From Chloroflexota bacterium (GTDB taxonomy: Bacteria > Chloroflexota > Chloroflexia > Chloroflexales > Roseiflexaceae), in contig JACAEQ010000008.1 in assembly GCA_013388755.1 (NCBI GenBank), positions 1 to 39,411 of the forward strand: a stretch of DNA of 39,411 nucleotides, in the 5' to 3' direction. Every line of letters starts with the position of its first letter. Positions within the stretch are counted from its first letter, which is position 1. The notes beneath the pieces were generated by a model, which worked only from the letters and a program-made list of their open reading frames with translations, made no database searches and had not been told where the DNA came from. The translations under genes were made by a program, and so were the position numbers. Below are positions 1 to 6,962 of the stretch, piece by piece.

Positions 1-13
1 CCCCCCCCCCCCC
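1..13. repeat. Homopolymeric C13 tract at the window edge
   Basis: Thirteen consecutive cytosines open the window, 17 bases before the first plausible start codon. Such a run can be a slippage-prone regulatory tract, a sequencing homopolymer problem, or the ragged end of a contig. Nothing upstream is visible, so these cannot be separated here. Confidence 0.6.
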
Positions 14-30
14 ACGGCAGCATTACAGAA

Positions 31-555
31 ATGACAGACAAGATGGCAGCACATTGCACGAATGATGTCGAACTGACCACGGCCCGGGCTGCGTCGCTCC
101 TTCGCTACGACATAGATGAGCGCCTGACGCTGGCCGGGCAGCCGCAACCAGAGCACTGGGCAGCGCTTGCCGCCGAAGGATTCCAGGTTGTGATTAATAT
201 GCGCTCCGATCCGGACCGCGCCGCGATCCAGCAGCGCAACGCCGAAGCCGCCGGGCTGCGCTACATGCACCTGCCGTTGCCGGCCTACGAACTCGAGCCG
301 GAGCACCTGGAAACGTATCGCCAGGTGATGCAGGCAGAACACGGGCGTGTGTTCCTGCACTGTCGTTCAGCGACGCGCGTGGCCTTGATGTGGCTGCTGG
401 AGCGCGTGGTGTATGATGGCTGGCCTCGTGAGCAGGCGGAACAGGTACTCCGCGCCGCCGGTTATGGCGACGACTCGCTGGAGACATTTGCGTTCTGCGC
501 CGACGATTACTTCGAGCGCGCCAGCGCCCTGCCAGATGGCGCAGTTACCCGTTGA
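31..555 (+). CDS. BLH/DUF442-like protein tyrosine phosphatase family protein (rhodanese/DSP-like fold)
   Basis: A 174-residue cytosolic protein without signal peptide or membrane segment. Residues about 28-60 (a D-RLTLAGQPQPEHW stretch followed by VVINMRSD) resemble the start of the beta-lactamase-hydrolase-like phosphatase family, in which 'aGQP' and 'vInlR' are typical. The predicted catalytic loop is HCRSATR at residues 110-116, with Cys111 as nucleophile and Arg116 as phosphate binder. The spacing is CX4R, as in DUF442 proteins (usually CRSGTR), not the CX5R of classical PTPs; Ala replaces the usual Gly. Family members dephosphorylate unknown substrates or transfer sulfane sulfur, so the substrate cannot be named. 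The start at 31 is a guess: no clear ribosome binding site is visible, a second ATG lies at 43, and the upstream sequence is cut off by the window. It stands alone, 170 bases before sulP. Confidence 0.7.
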   Translation: MTDKMAAHCTNDVELTTARAASLLRYDIDERLTLAGQPQPEHWAALAAEGFQVVINMRSDPDRAAIQQRNAEAAGLRYMHLPLPAYELEPEHLETYRQVMQAEHGRVFLHCRSATRVALMWLLERVVYDGWPREQAEQVLRAAGYGDDSLETFAFCADDYFERASALPDGAVTR

Positions 556-724
556 CTGGACCGTGTGCGGACACAGGGTGCGCTAACCTTGCGAAGCAGT
601 ACACATAACCGCATACCGTTGAGGAAGGGGATGGCGCCTCGAAGAGTGGCTTGCGAGTCACCTCTCCAGGTGTTGCCCGGTTGCCGGCGCGTGTAACCTT
701 GTGCGCTACTGTACAATCAATCAT

Positions 725-2533
725 ATGAATGTATCGACGCCTCCAGTGAACATGGACCAGACTATGGCGGTATCTTCCTCGCTCCAGACATCGCTCGCCG
801 AGCGCGGCGCGAACCGTGGTTTGCGCCGTTACCTGCCATTTCTGGGCTGGTTGTTGCACTACCGTCGTGTCGATTTGCCGAGTGATCTGGTAGCAGGGCT
901 GGTCACTGCCATCATGCTCATCCCACAGAGCATGGCCTATGCCCAGCTGGCCGGCTTGCCGCCACAGGTCGGATTGTATGCCTCGGTGGCGCCGCTGGCG
1001 ATCTATGCCTTGCTCGGCACTTCCGGCCAGCTCTCGGTCGGGCCGGTGGCGATCACCTCGCTGGCCGTGTTTGCCGGCGTCAGCGCGCTCGCCGAGCCAG
1101 GCAGCCCGCGCTATCTGGAACTGGTGCTTCTGCTGGCGCTGATCGTCGGCGTCGTGAAGCTTGGCCTCGGCATCCTGCGGCTCGGCTTCGTGATGAATTT
1201 TGTCTCGCACCCCGTTCTGGCCGGCTTTACCTCGGCATCGGCATTGATCATCGCAGCCGGGCAACTCAAGTATCTGCTCGGCTACCGGATTGAGGGAGAA
1301 CGTTTCCACGAGGTGCTGATCCATGCGGCGGCCGGCATTGGCCAGACCAACCCGGTCACGCTGGCGATCGGGCTCGGCAGTGTCGTCCTGTTGCTGTTGT
1401 TTCGTTCCAGGCTGAAACCGTTCCTGCAGCAGCGTACCCGCCTGCCGGCAGCAGCGACCACCTTGATCGTCAGTGGCGCGCCGCTGGTGACGGTGCTGGC
1501 CGGCATCCTGGCCGCCTGGCTCTGGCGCCTGGATGAGACGGCGGGAGTGCGCGTGGTCGGTGCCATTCCGCAGGGATTCGCGCCCCTCACCTTACCGGCA
1601 TTGAGCCTGGTTGATGCACAGGCACTCCTTCCCACCGCGCTGACGATCGTCTTCATCAGTGTGGTCGAATCGATCGCGGTGGCCAAGGCGCTCGCCAGCA
1701 AACGACGCAAGGCAATTGACGCCGACCAGGAACTGGTGGCACTTGGCGCAGCCAACCTCACTGCCAGCGTGACCGGTGGCTACCCGGTGACCGGCGGCTT
1801 TGCCCGTTCGGTGGTGAACGACCAGGCCGGTGCCGTCACCGGTCTCGCATCCCTGGTGACGGCGGCAAGCATTGGCGTGATTGTGCTCTGGTTTACGCCG
1901 CTCTTCTATTACCTGCCGCAGGCCGTCCTGGCAGCGACGGTCATCGTGGCGGTGTTGAGCCTGTTCAAGCCAGGCGAGGCGCGCCACATCTGGCGCATGA
2001 ATCGCACGGATGCATTGACGTGGGGTGTGACGTTCGCGGCAGTATTGCTCCTCGGAATCGAGGCCGGTATTCTCGCCGGCGTGGCGCTGTCGCTGCTGTT
2101 GTTTCTCTGGCGTACCAGCCGGCCGCATATTGCCGTGGTCGGGCGCGTCGGGCAGACCGAGCATTTTCGCAACATCTTACGCCACCAGGTGCAGACCTGG
2201 CCGCACGTCGTGGCGGTGCGCGTGGACGAGAGCCTGTACTTCGCCAACACGCGCTACCTGGAAGATGCACTACTGCACATTGTTGCCGAACGCCCGGACG
2301 TGCGCCACCTGGTGCTGATCGGGTCGGCGATCAACTTCATTGACGCCAGCGCGCTGGAGACGCTGGAGGCGCTGGTGCGCGAATTGCGCGCGGCGGGAGT
2401 CGAACTCCACCTGGCCGAGATCAAAGGGCCGGTGATGGATCAGTTGCAGCGGGCAGGGTTCGTCGAGCATCTCGGCGCCGAGCACATTCACCTGAGCACG
2501 CACCAGGCGATGCTGGCGCTCGGATGCACGTAG
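725..2533 (+). CDS. SulP family anion permease with C-terminal STAS domain
   Basis: Inner-membrane SLC26/SulP transporter, 602 residues from the ATG at 725. The frame is open from a GTG at 701, but that extension adds only eight residues. The signature region at about residues 64-110 is clear (LIPQSMAYAQLAGLPPQ, then GLYASVAPLAIYALLGTS and QLSVGPVAI), followed by roughly ten further hydrophobic segments up to residue ~465. Residues ~490-590 form a cytoplasmic STAS domain (VRVDESLYFAN ... INFIDASALETL), the regulatory module seen in most SulP proteins. Members move sulfate, bicarbonate, chloride or dicarboxylates; substrate cannot be read from sequence. There is no carbonic anhydrase or sulfate assimilation gene beside it. 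It converges on the suf-like cluster with only 33 bases between stop codons, and no strong terminator hairpin is seen in that gap. A possible -10 (TACAAT, 712-717) is very close to the ATG, which would give a leaderless or very short-leader mRNA. Confidence 0.93.
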   Translation: MNVSTPPVNMDQTMAVSSSLQTSLAERGANRGLRRYLPFLGWLLHYRRVDLPSDLVAGLVTAIMLIPQSMAYAQLAGLPPQVGLYASVAPLAIYALLGTSGQLSVGPVAITSLAVFAGVSALAEPGSPRYLELVLLLALIVGVVKLGLGILRLGFVMNFVSHPVLAGFTSASALIIAAGQLKYLLGYRIEGERFHEVLIHAAAGIGQTNPVTLAIGLGSVVLLLLFRSRLKPFLQQRTRLPAAATTLIVSGAPLVTVLAGILAAWLWRLDETAGVRVVGAIPQGFAPLTLPALSLVDAQALLPTALTIVFISVVESIAVAKALASKRRKAIDADQELVALGAANLTASVTGGYPVTGGFARSVVNDQAGAVTGLASLVTAASIGVIVLWFTPLFYYLPQAVLAATVIVAVLSLFKPGEARHIWRMNRTDALTWGVTFAAVLLLGIEAGILAGVALSLLLFLWRTSRPHIAVVGRVGQTEHFRNILRHQVQTWPHVVAVRVDESLYFANTRYLEDALLHIVAERPDVRHLVLIGSAINFIDASALETLEALVRELRAAGVELHLAEIKGPVMDQLQRAGFVEHLGAEHIHLSTHQAMLALGCT

Positions 2534-2566
2534 GAACGCAGTGGCGCGCAGGCCGCACGTCGCGAA

Positions 2567-3559
2567 TCAGATGCAGAGCATCCCGCGAATGATGGTATCA
2601 ACCGCGGTATCTTCATCCAGTCCGCGTGCCATAAGTGTCTCGAGCTCCTTACGGTTCACCGTGCCGATGGCCGCCTCATGGGTGACGTGCGCTTCGTCGC
2701 TGCGCACGATCACCGTGGGCACGTTTTCGGCCACCGCCGCACCGCGCACAATCTCGGCGCAATCCATATGGCCGCGCGCTCCCGGCGCGTTGCCCTCGGC
2801 CGTCGTGAACACACGGCTGTGTGCGCGATCACGCACCGCGATGCGTGTTCTGGCCAGACCGCGTGCCCCATCGCCGTTCAGCCGCACCGCCTCATGGACC
2901 TCAATGTCATCGTCAGCGGAACCATACACCAGTGATGTGAGATCGGCCACGCCCGCTGCGCCGACGTCCGCATCGTAGTCGGTAATGAGGCGCCCGACGC
3001 GCCCATGTACCAGGCTGAAACTGCTGAGGTACTGCCCACCGGCGCCAACCCGGATACTGGCGCGCGCTTCGACCACCACACCACCGTGCGGGCCGTGGTA
3101 GTGCGCTTCGGTGTACCGCAGCACCGCGCCCGCGCCAACCTGCACCTTCGCATCCATGATGTGGCGCAGATCACGCGCGTTGGGGAAGCTGCAATGCGCC
3201 AGAAACGCAACCTGCGCCCCCTCGCCAACCTGATAATCGGCGATGATCCGTTGCACCCCCGTGGCCGGGATCATGCCAAAACAGAGATGGACAGGGTGAT
3301 CCATGCGAACTCCCGGCGCGACAACAATGCGCGCCTGCACGCCGTCCGGCAATGGTTCGGCCTCGATGGTGACACCCGGCACCGTGACGGCGCCCAGCAC
3401 ACGGTTGGCGCTGACGATCAGCGCCGCGACACGGCCCGAGCGGAGTACGTCGGGTGGTCCACCGGCCTGGGCATAGGCCCGCAACAGAGCTTCGTATTCG
3501 CGTGCCCACGCCGGATCGTCGCGTTGCACCGCCGGGCGAAGTTGATCAAGCGTCGTCAT
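2567..3559 (-). CDS. Short SufB/SufD-family Fe-S cluster scaffold protein
   Basis: Cytosolic 330-residue protein of the SufB/SufD (SufBD beta-helix) family. SufB usually has about 470-490 residues and SufD about 400-430, so this is a short version lacking much of the N-terminal region. The central part shows the repetitive Gly/Val-rich pattern of the right-handed beta-helix. The C-terminal part carries family hallmarks: GHMDCAEIV, then AHVTHEAAIG, then a GLDEDTAVDTIIRGM tail that matches the conserved 'RGl.e..A...i..Gf' ending. Together with the SufC ATPase 6 bases upstream it would form a minimal SufBC-type scaffold on which Fe-S clusters are assembled. No SufD paralogue, SufS desulfurase or SufU lies in the window, so sulfur supply must be encoded elsewhere. 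Start ATG at 3559 fits the close sufC junction. Assignment to SufB rather than SufD is not possible by eye. Confidence 0.9.
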   Translation of the reverse strand: MTTLDQLRPAVQRDDPAWAREYEALLRAYAQAGGPPDVLRSGRVAALIVSANRVLGAVTVPGVTIEAEPLPDGVQARIVVAPGVRMDHPVHLCFGMIPATGVQRIIADYQVGEGAQVAFLAHCSFPNARDLRHIMDAKVQVGAGAVLRYTEAHYHGPHGGVVVEARASIRVGAGGQYLSSFSLVHGRVGRLITDYDADVGAAGVADLTSLVYGSADDDIEVHEAVRLNGDGARGLARTRIAVRDRAHSRVFTTAEGNAPGARGHMDCAEIVRGAAVAENVPTVIVRSDEAHVTHEAAIGTVNRKELETLMARGLDEDTAVDTIIRGMLCI

Positions 3560-3565
3560 AGATTT

Positions 3566-4324
3566 TTACCCTCGTGCGCCGGTTGGCGCCCACCACTGCG
3601 GCCCGGTGATTGCGGCATGTGGCCGGCAGCGCTCAGCAAAGGCGATCCGGGCTTCGGCAGGGGTACCGGTCAGGACAATCTGCCCGGCACACATAATGGA
3701 TGCCCGATCAGCGATGGCGGCCATCTCGTCACGGTGCGTGATCAACAACACGGCGCTGCCTGCCTCGGCCATACGTCGCACCAGACGCTGGACATCGACC
3801 AGACTGAGCACATCAATGCCCGAGTCGGGTTCATCAAGAATGGCAAGGCGCGGATGCATGGCATAGACCGCTGCCAGCTCAATTCGTTTCCGCTCGCCAC
3901 CGCTCAACGTGCGATCGATCGGGCGCAGGAGGTAGGCGCCTGGCGCAAGCGCCACCGCATGCAATGCCTCCCACAACTCATCGCGTTTCATCGCCGGCCT
4001 GCCGAGCACCAGGTAATCGCCAATCGGTAGCCCTTCGAAACGCGCCGGTTCCTGCCAGGCCAGGGTCAGGCCGAGGCGCGCGCGCTCGTGGATCGGTAGA
4101 TCGACGATGTCGCGCCCGGCAAACACGATCTTGCCGGCATCGGGACGGTAGCCGTCGCACCCCATGATCGCATAGGCCAGGCTCGATTTGCCACTCCCAT
4201 TGACTCCAAGCAGGGCGTGTATCTCGCCGGCGGTAACCTGGAGTATAACCTCGCGCAGGATCGTTCGCCCTGCGCGCACGATCGTCACGCCCTGCACATC
4301 CAGCAACACTGTAGTGTTGGGCAT
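3566..4324 (-). CDS. sufC: SufC-type Fe-S assembly ABC ATPase
   Basis: Soluble ABC-type ATPase of 252 residues that powers Fe-S cluster assembly on SufB-type scaffolds. Walker A is GVNGSGKSS (residues 40-48), the signature is LSGGERKRIELA, and Walker B is LAILDEPDSGID; the 'SGGE+KR.E' signature and 'DEPDSGID' are specific to SufC rather than to transport ATPases. The frame stays open to 4594, but the extension is translated GC-rich repeat and is not plausible. An AAAGGAG ribosome binding site eight bases upstream of the ATG at 4324 decides the start. The gene is followed after 6 bases by the SufB/D scaffold gene, and preceded, beyond a 210-base repeat block, by a MIP18-family gene, giving the order sufT-like, sufC, sufB-like. 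Confidence 0.93.
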   Translation of the reverse strand: MPNTTVLLDVQGVTIVRAGRTILREVILQVTAGEIHALLGVNGSGKSSLAYAIMGCDGYRPDAGKIVFAGRDIVDLPIHERARLGLTLAWQEPARFEGLPIGDYLVLGRPAMKRDELWEALHAVALAPGAYLLRPIDRTLSGGERKRIELAAVYAMHPRLAILDEPDSGIDVLSLVDVQRLVRRMAEAGSAVLLITHRDEMAAIADRASIMCAGQIVLTGTPAEARIAFAERCRPHAAITGPQWWAPTGARG

Positions 4325-4390
4325 ACCGATTGCTCCTTTGCAATCGCGGTTCAGCATGTTGTTCTGTAACGTACGTTGGCACCGTTCTTC

Positions 4391-4600
4391 GAGCCGTGGT
4401 GCTCTTCCGTCGGCGGGGCGACGTGCACCGGCTCGCGCGGGGGCCTCCCCGCCGCCGACCGGCTCGCGCGGGGGCCTCCCCCGCACCCCCGACCCGCCGA
4501 GCCGTGGTGCTCTTCCGTCGGCGGGGCGACGTGCACCGGCTCGCGTGGGGGCCTCCCCGCCGCCGACCGTCCCTCGCGGGGGCCTCCCCCGCACCTCCGA
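4391..4600. repeat. Tandem pair of a ~105-bp GC-rich palindromic repeat
   Basis: Two head-to-tail copies (4391-4498 and 4499-4600, period 108). Each begins GAGCCGTGGTGCTCTTCCG and continues through a GC-rich core whose arms GTCGGCGGGG and CCCCGCCGCCGAC can pair. Differences between copies are few in the first 70 bases and increase towards the end. A third, more diverged copy lies at 5132-5231. The block sits exactly between the stop codon of the MIP18-like gene (stop at 4601-4603, minus strand) and the leader of sufC, so it would be transcribed within that operon. Not a CRISPR: there are no unique spacers of constant length. Confidence 0.85.
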
Positions 4601-4930
4601 CTATGACATACTCGACGCCTCATCGAGCCAGCGGCGCCAGGGGGCGGCATTACGCGGCGGCCAGGGCAGATTGACCAGCCGCACCGTCACCTCTCGAATG
4701 CCGGGCACACCGGCTACCGCCTCGTGTACCGCGTCCTGCAGCCAGCCCGCCAGTGGACAGACCGGCGTTGTCAATGCGAGTTCGATGACGGCGTGGCCGC
4801 TGGATACGCTCACGGACTGGATCAGGCCAAGATCCACCAGGCTGAAACCCAGTTCCGGGTCCATCACCGGCTGGAGCACGTCCCAGACGGCGGCCTCAAG
4901 GGCAGAATCTTGCGTATCGGCGGATGTCAT
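4601..4930 (-). CDS. MIP18/DUF59 (PaaD/SufT-like) Fe-S assembly protein
   Basis: A small cytosolic protein of 109 residues consisting of one MIP18 (DUF59) domain. The diagnostic DPELGFSLVDLGLI motif is at residues ~24-37, followed by the TTPVCPLA stretch, whose Cys (~58) is conserved in SufT/PaaD relatives, and a C-terminal PGI-EVTV--VNLPWPP segment. SufT-type proteins assist maturation or transfer of Fe-S clusters and are often encoded in suf operons, which matches its place upstream of sufC on the same strand. The gap to sufC is 276 bases because a tandem repeat lies between them. The reading frame starts with ATG at 4930; an alternative is that it takes part in metal-dependent aromatic degradation (PaaD), but no paa genes are near. 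Confidence 0.85.
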   Translation of the reverse strand: MTSADTQDSALEAAVWDVLQPVMDPELGFSLVDLGLIQSVSVSSGHAVIELALTTPVCPLAGWLQDAVHEAVAGVPGIREVTVRLVNLPWPPRNAAPWRRWLDEASSMS

Positions 4931-4977
4931 CGTTACCCACCACCTTTCACGCCCCAGGGTAACTGTCTAGACTCAAT

Positions 4978-5110
4978 ACCCTGCAAATAAGGCTTTCCGC
5001 ACCGCACACCCCCCCACCGAACCTCGCCCCGCCGAGGGGGGGGGAGGAACCGGACTCCCTCCCCCTGCGGGGGAAGGCCGGTGTGGGGGATGAAGGGCTC
5101 ATGTGAAAAG
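4978..5110. repeat. Dispersed GC-rich repeat, copy 1 (partner at 6702-6806)
   Basis: This stretch shares an ordered series of blocks with 6702-6806: CCTTGCA/CCCTGCA, ATAAGGCT, TCGCACCG/TCCGCACCG, CGGACGCCCTCCCCC/CGGACTCCCTCCCCC, AGCGTGGGGGGTGAAGGG/CGGTGTGGGGGATGAAGGG and TTTGAAAA/TGTGAAAA. It contains complementary C-rich and G-rich runs, for example CTCCCCCTGCGGGGGAAG. Together with the adjacent repeat at 5132-5231 it fills the 268-base gap between the MIP18-like gene and the radical SAM gene. No gene or promoter is evident here. Confidence 0.75.
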
Positions 5111-5131
5111 TATCGTGTCCAGACTTCTCCT

Positions 5132-5231
5132 GGCAATGGTATTGTTCCGTCGGCCGGGCGACATGCACCGGCTCGCGCGGGGGCCTTCCCGCCACCGATC
5201 ATGCATCGCCGGGGCCTCCTCTGAACCTCTG
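5132..5231. repeat. Third copy of the suf-operon GC-rich repeat, overlapping a coding 3' end
   Basis: This segment matches the 4391-4600 tandem units: a GTTCCGTCGGCCGGGCGAC block, then TGCACCGGCTCGCGCGGGGG and a CCTTCCCGCCACCGATC block. The last 33 bases (5199-5231) are read, on the minus strand, as the final residues and stop codon of the radical SAM gene. The repeat therefore seems to have inserted into or replaced the original 3' end of that gene. Confidence 0.75.
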
Positions 5232-6218
5232 GCTGTGAACAGATACACGCCGGGTGGGTACAGATGTGGCATCGCTGGCATAGTACGCCCCGGCGGCGCA
5301 CCAGAAGCGCGCGCCATAGCGCTCCACCACCTGCGCCGCCCCCTGCAACGCCAGTTCACTCAATGCGGCGCGCACCTGATCCGGCGACCAGTGCGCCAGC
5401 GCCCGCACCAGCTCTTTCTCACGCATCGGGTGGCGCGTGATAACGGCAAGTATCGCCTCAGCCGGCGTGGCGCAGCCACGCAGATCAATGTCGCCCTGCG
5501 CCGGGTGCACGACCCGCGCCACGGTGCCGAGGATCATCACCGCGCGCATCAGGCCCGCCTCATCCGGCGGTTCGACCCACGGTTCGGCCGGCGGGCGTTC
5601 CGGCAGCGTGACATGCACCGCGTCCGGCCGGATGCGGTGCAGCACTGCGGCAATGTCGCGCAGCGCAGCCTCGGTATCGTTCAACCCGCGCACAAGCATC
5701 ACTTCGACCCATAGCCTGCCCTGGTACGCGGCGCGGAAGGCGATCAATCCATCAACCTGGCGCGCGAACGTCGCCGCCGGATGCGGCCGGTGCACGGCAC
5801 GGTAAACTTCCGGCGACCCGGCGGAAAGCGTCGGCAACACGGCGTCGGCTGCCAGTAGATCGGCGCGAACCTCCGGCAGGTAGAGCAACGATCCGCTGGT
5901 AATCACCGCCAGCGGCGTTGTTGTCAGGCGTTTGATGGCATGGATGAGCGCGCCAATCTCGCTGTGAAGTGTCGGCTCACCCGAACCGACAATCGTCACC
6001 CAGTCGAGTTCTCCAGGAGCATACGCCGCCAGCGCCACCTCGAGTTCCGTCAGGATCACCGGCAGTGGTACGTAGGCCCGGCGCTCGTTCGTCAATGGAC
6101 GCGTGCGGCCGAGCTGGCAATAGACGCAATTCCAGTTGCATGTCTTCAATGGCACAGGATCAACACCCAGCGACCGGCCGAGCCGTCGTGAGAGAACTGG
6201 CCCGAAGATGTATGCCAT
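5199..6218 (-). CDS. Radical SAM protein, COG0731-like, with C-terminal winged-helix-like region
   Basis: A 339-residue cytosolic radical SAM enzyme. The 4Fe-4S/SAM motif is CNWNCVYC at residues 27-34 (CX3CX2C, Cys27, Cys31, Cys34), followed by [12 protein letters not shown], the 'GGE'-like SAM-binding strand, and further barrel strands up to residue ~235. The architecture and the N-terminal [18 protein letters not shown] stretch resemble bacterial COG0731 proteins, which are related to wyosine-synthesis enzymes but are of unknown function in bacteria. Residues ~245-310 look like a winged-helix domain ([20 protein letters not shown] ...). The start at 6218 is chosen because AGGAG lies seven bases upstream; ATG at 6224 is too close to it and the ATG at 6302 has no such site. 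The last ~11 residues derive from a dispersed repeat (5132-5231), so the native C-terminus may have been lost. Confidence 0.85.
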   Translation of the reverse strand: MAYIFGPVLSRRLGRSLGVDPVPLKTCNWNCVYCQLGRTRPLTNERRAYVPLPVILTELEVALAAYAPGELDWVTIVGSGEPTLHSEIGALIHAIKRLTTTPLAVITSGSLLYLPEVRADLLAADAVLPTLSAGSPEVYRAVHRPHPAATFARQVDGLIAFRAAYQGRLWVEVMLVRGLNDTEAALRDIAAVLHRIRPDAVHVTLPERPPAEPWVEPPDEAGLMRAVMILGTVARVVHPAQGDIDLRGCATPAEAILAVITRHPMREKELVRALAHWSPDQVRAALSELALQGAAQVVERYGARFWCAAGAYYASDATSVPTRRVSVHSQRFRGGPGDA

Positions 6219-6362
6219 GATCATGCTCCTGAGCAAATGTACCGTGTTGCCGCACCCTTCCCGAATCATGGCGCGAGTTACACGGGTGCCTTCTATGAAC
6301 ATTCAGTATTCAAACCGGTAGACGCTCCGCCGTGACCCTGAAGGGCTCGGCTCGGAGGCGCA

Positions 6363-6440
6363 AAGGCCGCCTGCGCGGCCTTCTGGAGCCGGCGCAGGCC
6401 GGCTTCGACCCACGTAGCCGAGGGCTTTTAGCCCGACGGC
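6363..6440. repeat. Three consecutive palindromes (REP/BIME-like cluster)
   Basis: Three adjacent perfect or near-perfect hairpins: AAGGCCGC-CTGC-GCGGCCTT (6363-6382), AGCCGGC-GCAG-GCCGGCT (6387-6404) and GGGCT-TTT-AGCCC (6422-6434) flanked by GCCG/CGGC. The two GC-rich stems both use a four-base loop. The pattern is that of a repetitive extragenic palindrome cluster. It lies between divergent genes, where terminators are not expected. Confidence 0.75.
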
Positions 6441-6559
6441 GGGTGGGCGGTCTTCCGGATGTAATTCTTAACAATCATCAGCCCGACGGCGCGGGCGTCT
6501 GGTATAGCGGGTTCAGATGAGTGTGCGGCCCCACACGCATCAAGGTTGAGGGATGCCAT

Positions 6560-6690
6560 GTCATGGCGCACGAAGCGAAGCAATCCACCGGTGCAGGCGC
6601 AGCGTGCTTCAGCCAGGCGTCGCTCGCTACATGCTGTCGCTCGCGCTCCGCGCAACGACAGGCGCCGTAGCGTTGTTCGGATAGGCACCA
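6560..6690. repeat. GTCATTGCG-type dispersed palindromic element, copy A
   Basis: The core at 6560-6659 begins GTCATGGCG and ends CGCAACGAC, with the internal signature CGAAGCGAAGCAATC. It is followed by GTTGTTCGGATAGGCAC. The same order of blocks is found at 9893-10021. Copy A has mismatched ends (GTCATGGCG vs GTCGTTGCG by complement), so it is the more decayed of the two. No transposase is encoded; it resembles a MITE/REP-like non-autonomous element. Confidence 0.75.
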
Positions 6691-6701
6691 GGTCCACGAC
6701 C

Positions 6702-6806
6702 TTGCACATAAGGCTCGTCGCACCGGACGGCCCTCCAACCCGGAGCCGGACGCCCTCCCCCAGCGGGTGAGAGCCAGCGTGGGGGGTGAAGGGCGTATTT
6801 GAAAAC
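6702..6806. repeat. Dispersed GC-rich repeat, copy 2 (partner at 4978-5110)
   Basis: Block-by-block similar to 4978-5110, starting at ACCTTGCACATAAGGCT and ending in GTATTTGAAAACG. The terminal TTGAAA is a potential -35 box for the methyltransferase operon (see the promoter at 6799-6827). Confidence 0.7.
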
Positions 6807-6827
6807 GACTGGCGCTAAGTTTAGTAT
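6799..6827 (+). promoter_or_regulatory. Candidate promoter TTGAAA-N17-TAGTAT for the methyltransferase/two-component operon
   Basis: TTGAAA at 6799-6804 and TAGTAT at 6822-6827 are separated by exactly 17 bases, about 135 bases before the first gene of the operon. The -35 lies at the end of a dispersed repeat, so the repeat may have donated part of the promoter. Other TA-rich -10 candidates (TAGACT 6833-6838, TATTAT near 6872) are present but without a well-spaced -35. Confidence 0.45.
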
Positions 6828-6962
6828 CATGATAGACTGAACCGGGCGGAATTGTGATACGATGCACACATATTATCGTGGCATCCTGGCAACTGAACGC
6901 CGGGTGGATCGGCGTAACCAGGCAGGCGGTCGTCGCATCAAACAGGGTGATGAGACCTACCA

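Larger units (their letters stand above)
6219..6962. other. Divergent intergenic region filled with repeats (no gene)
   Basis: 744 bases between the minus-strand radical SAM gene and the plus-strand methyltransferase operon. I see a triple-hairpin cluster (6363-6440), a GTCATTGCG-type element (6560-6690), a dispersed GC-rich repeat (6702-6806) and a candidate promoter (6799-6827). The open frames here are short, arginine-rich translations of repeats and are not supported as genes. Confidence 0.75.

Noticed and set aside
712-717. Leaderless sulP promoter (TACAAT just before ATG 725)
   Set aside because: No -35 at suitable distance and no TGn extension; left only as a remark in the gene entry.
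545-1324. 259-codon minus-strand frame under sulP
   Set aside because: It is the antisense of the clear SulP gene, has His/Gln-rich low-complexity translation and no recognisable motif.
3005-4030. 341-codon plus-strand frame opposite sufC and the SufB-like gene
   Set aside because: Both minus-strand genes have strong family motifs; the plus frame spans their junction and reads as shadow sequence.
4391-4600. CRISPR-like tandem array
   Set aside because: Only two units that are near-identical throughout, without spacers, and no cas genes are present.
4188-4970. 260-codon plus-strand frame across the repeat pair
   Set aside because: Mostly translation of the tandem repeat and antisense of sufC and the MIP18-like gene.
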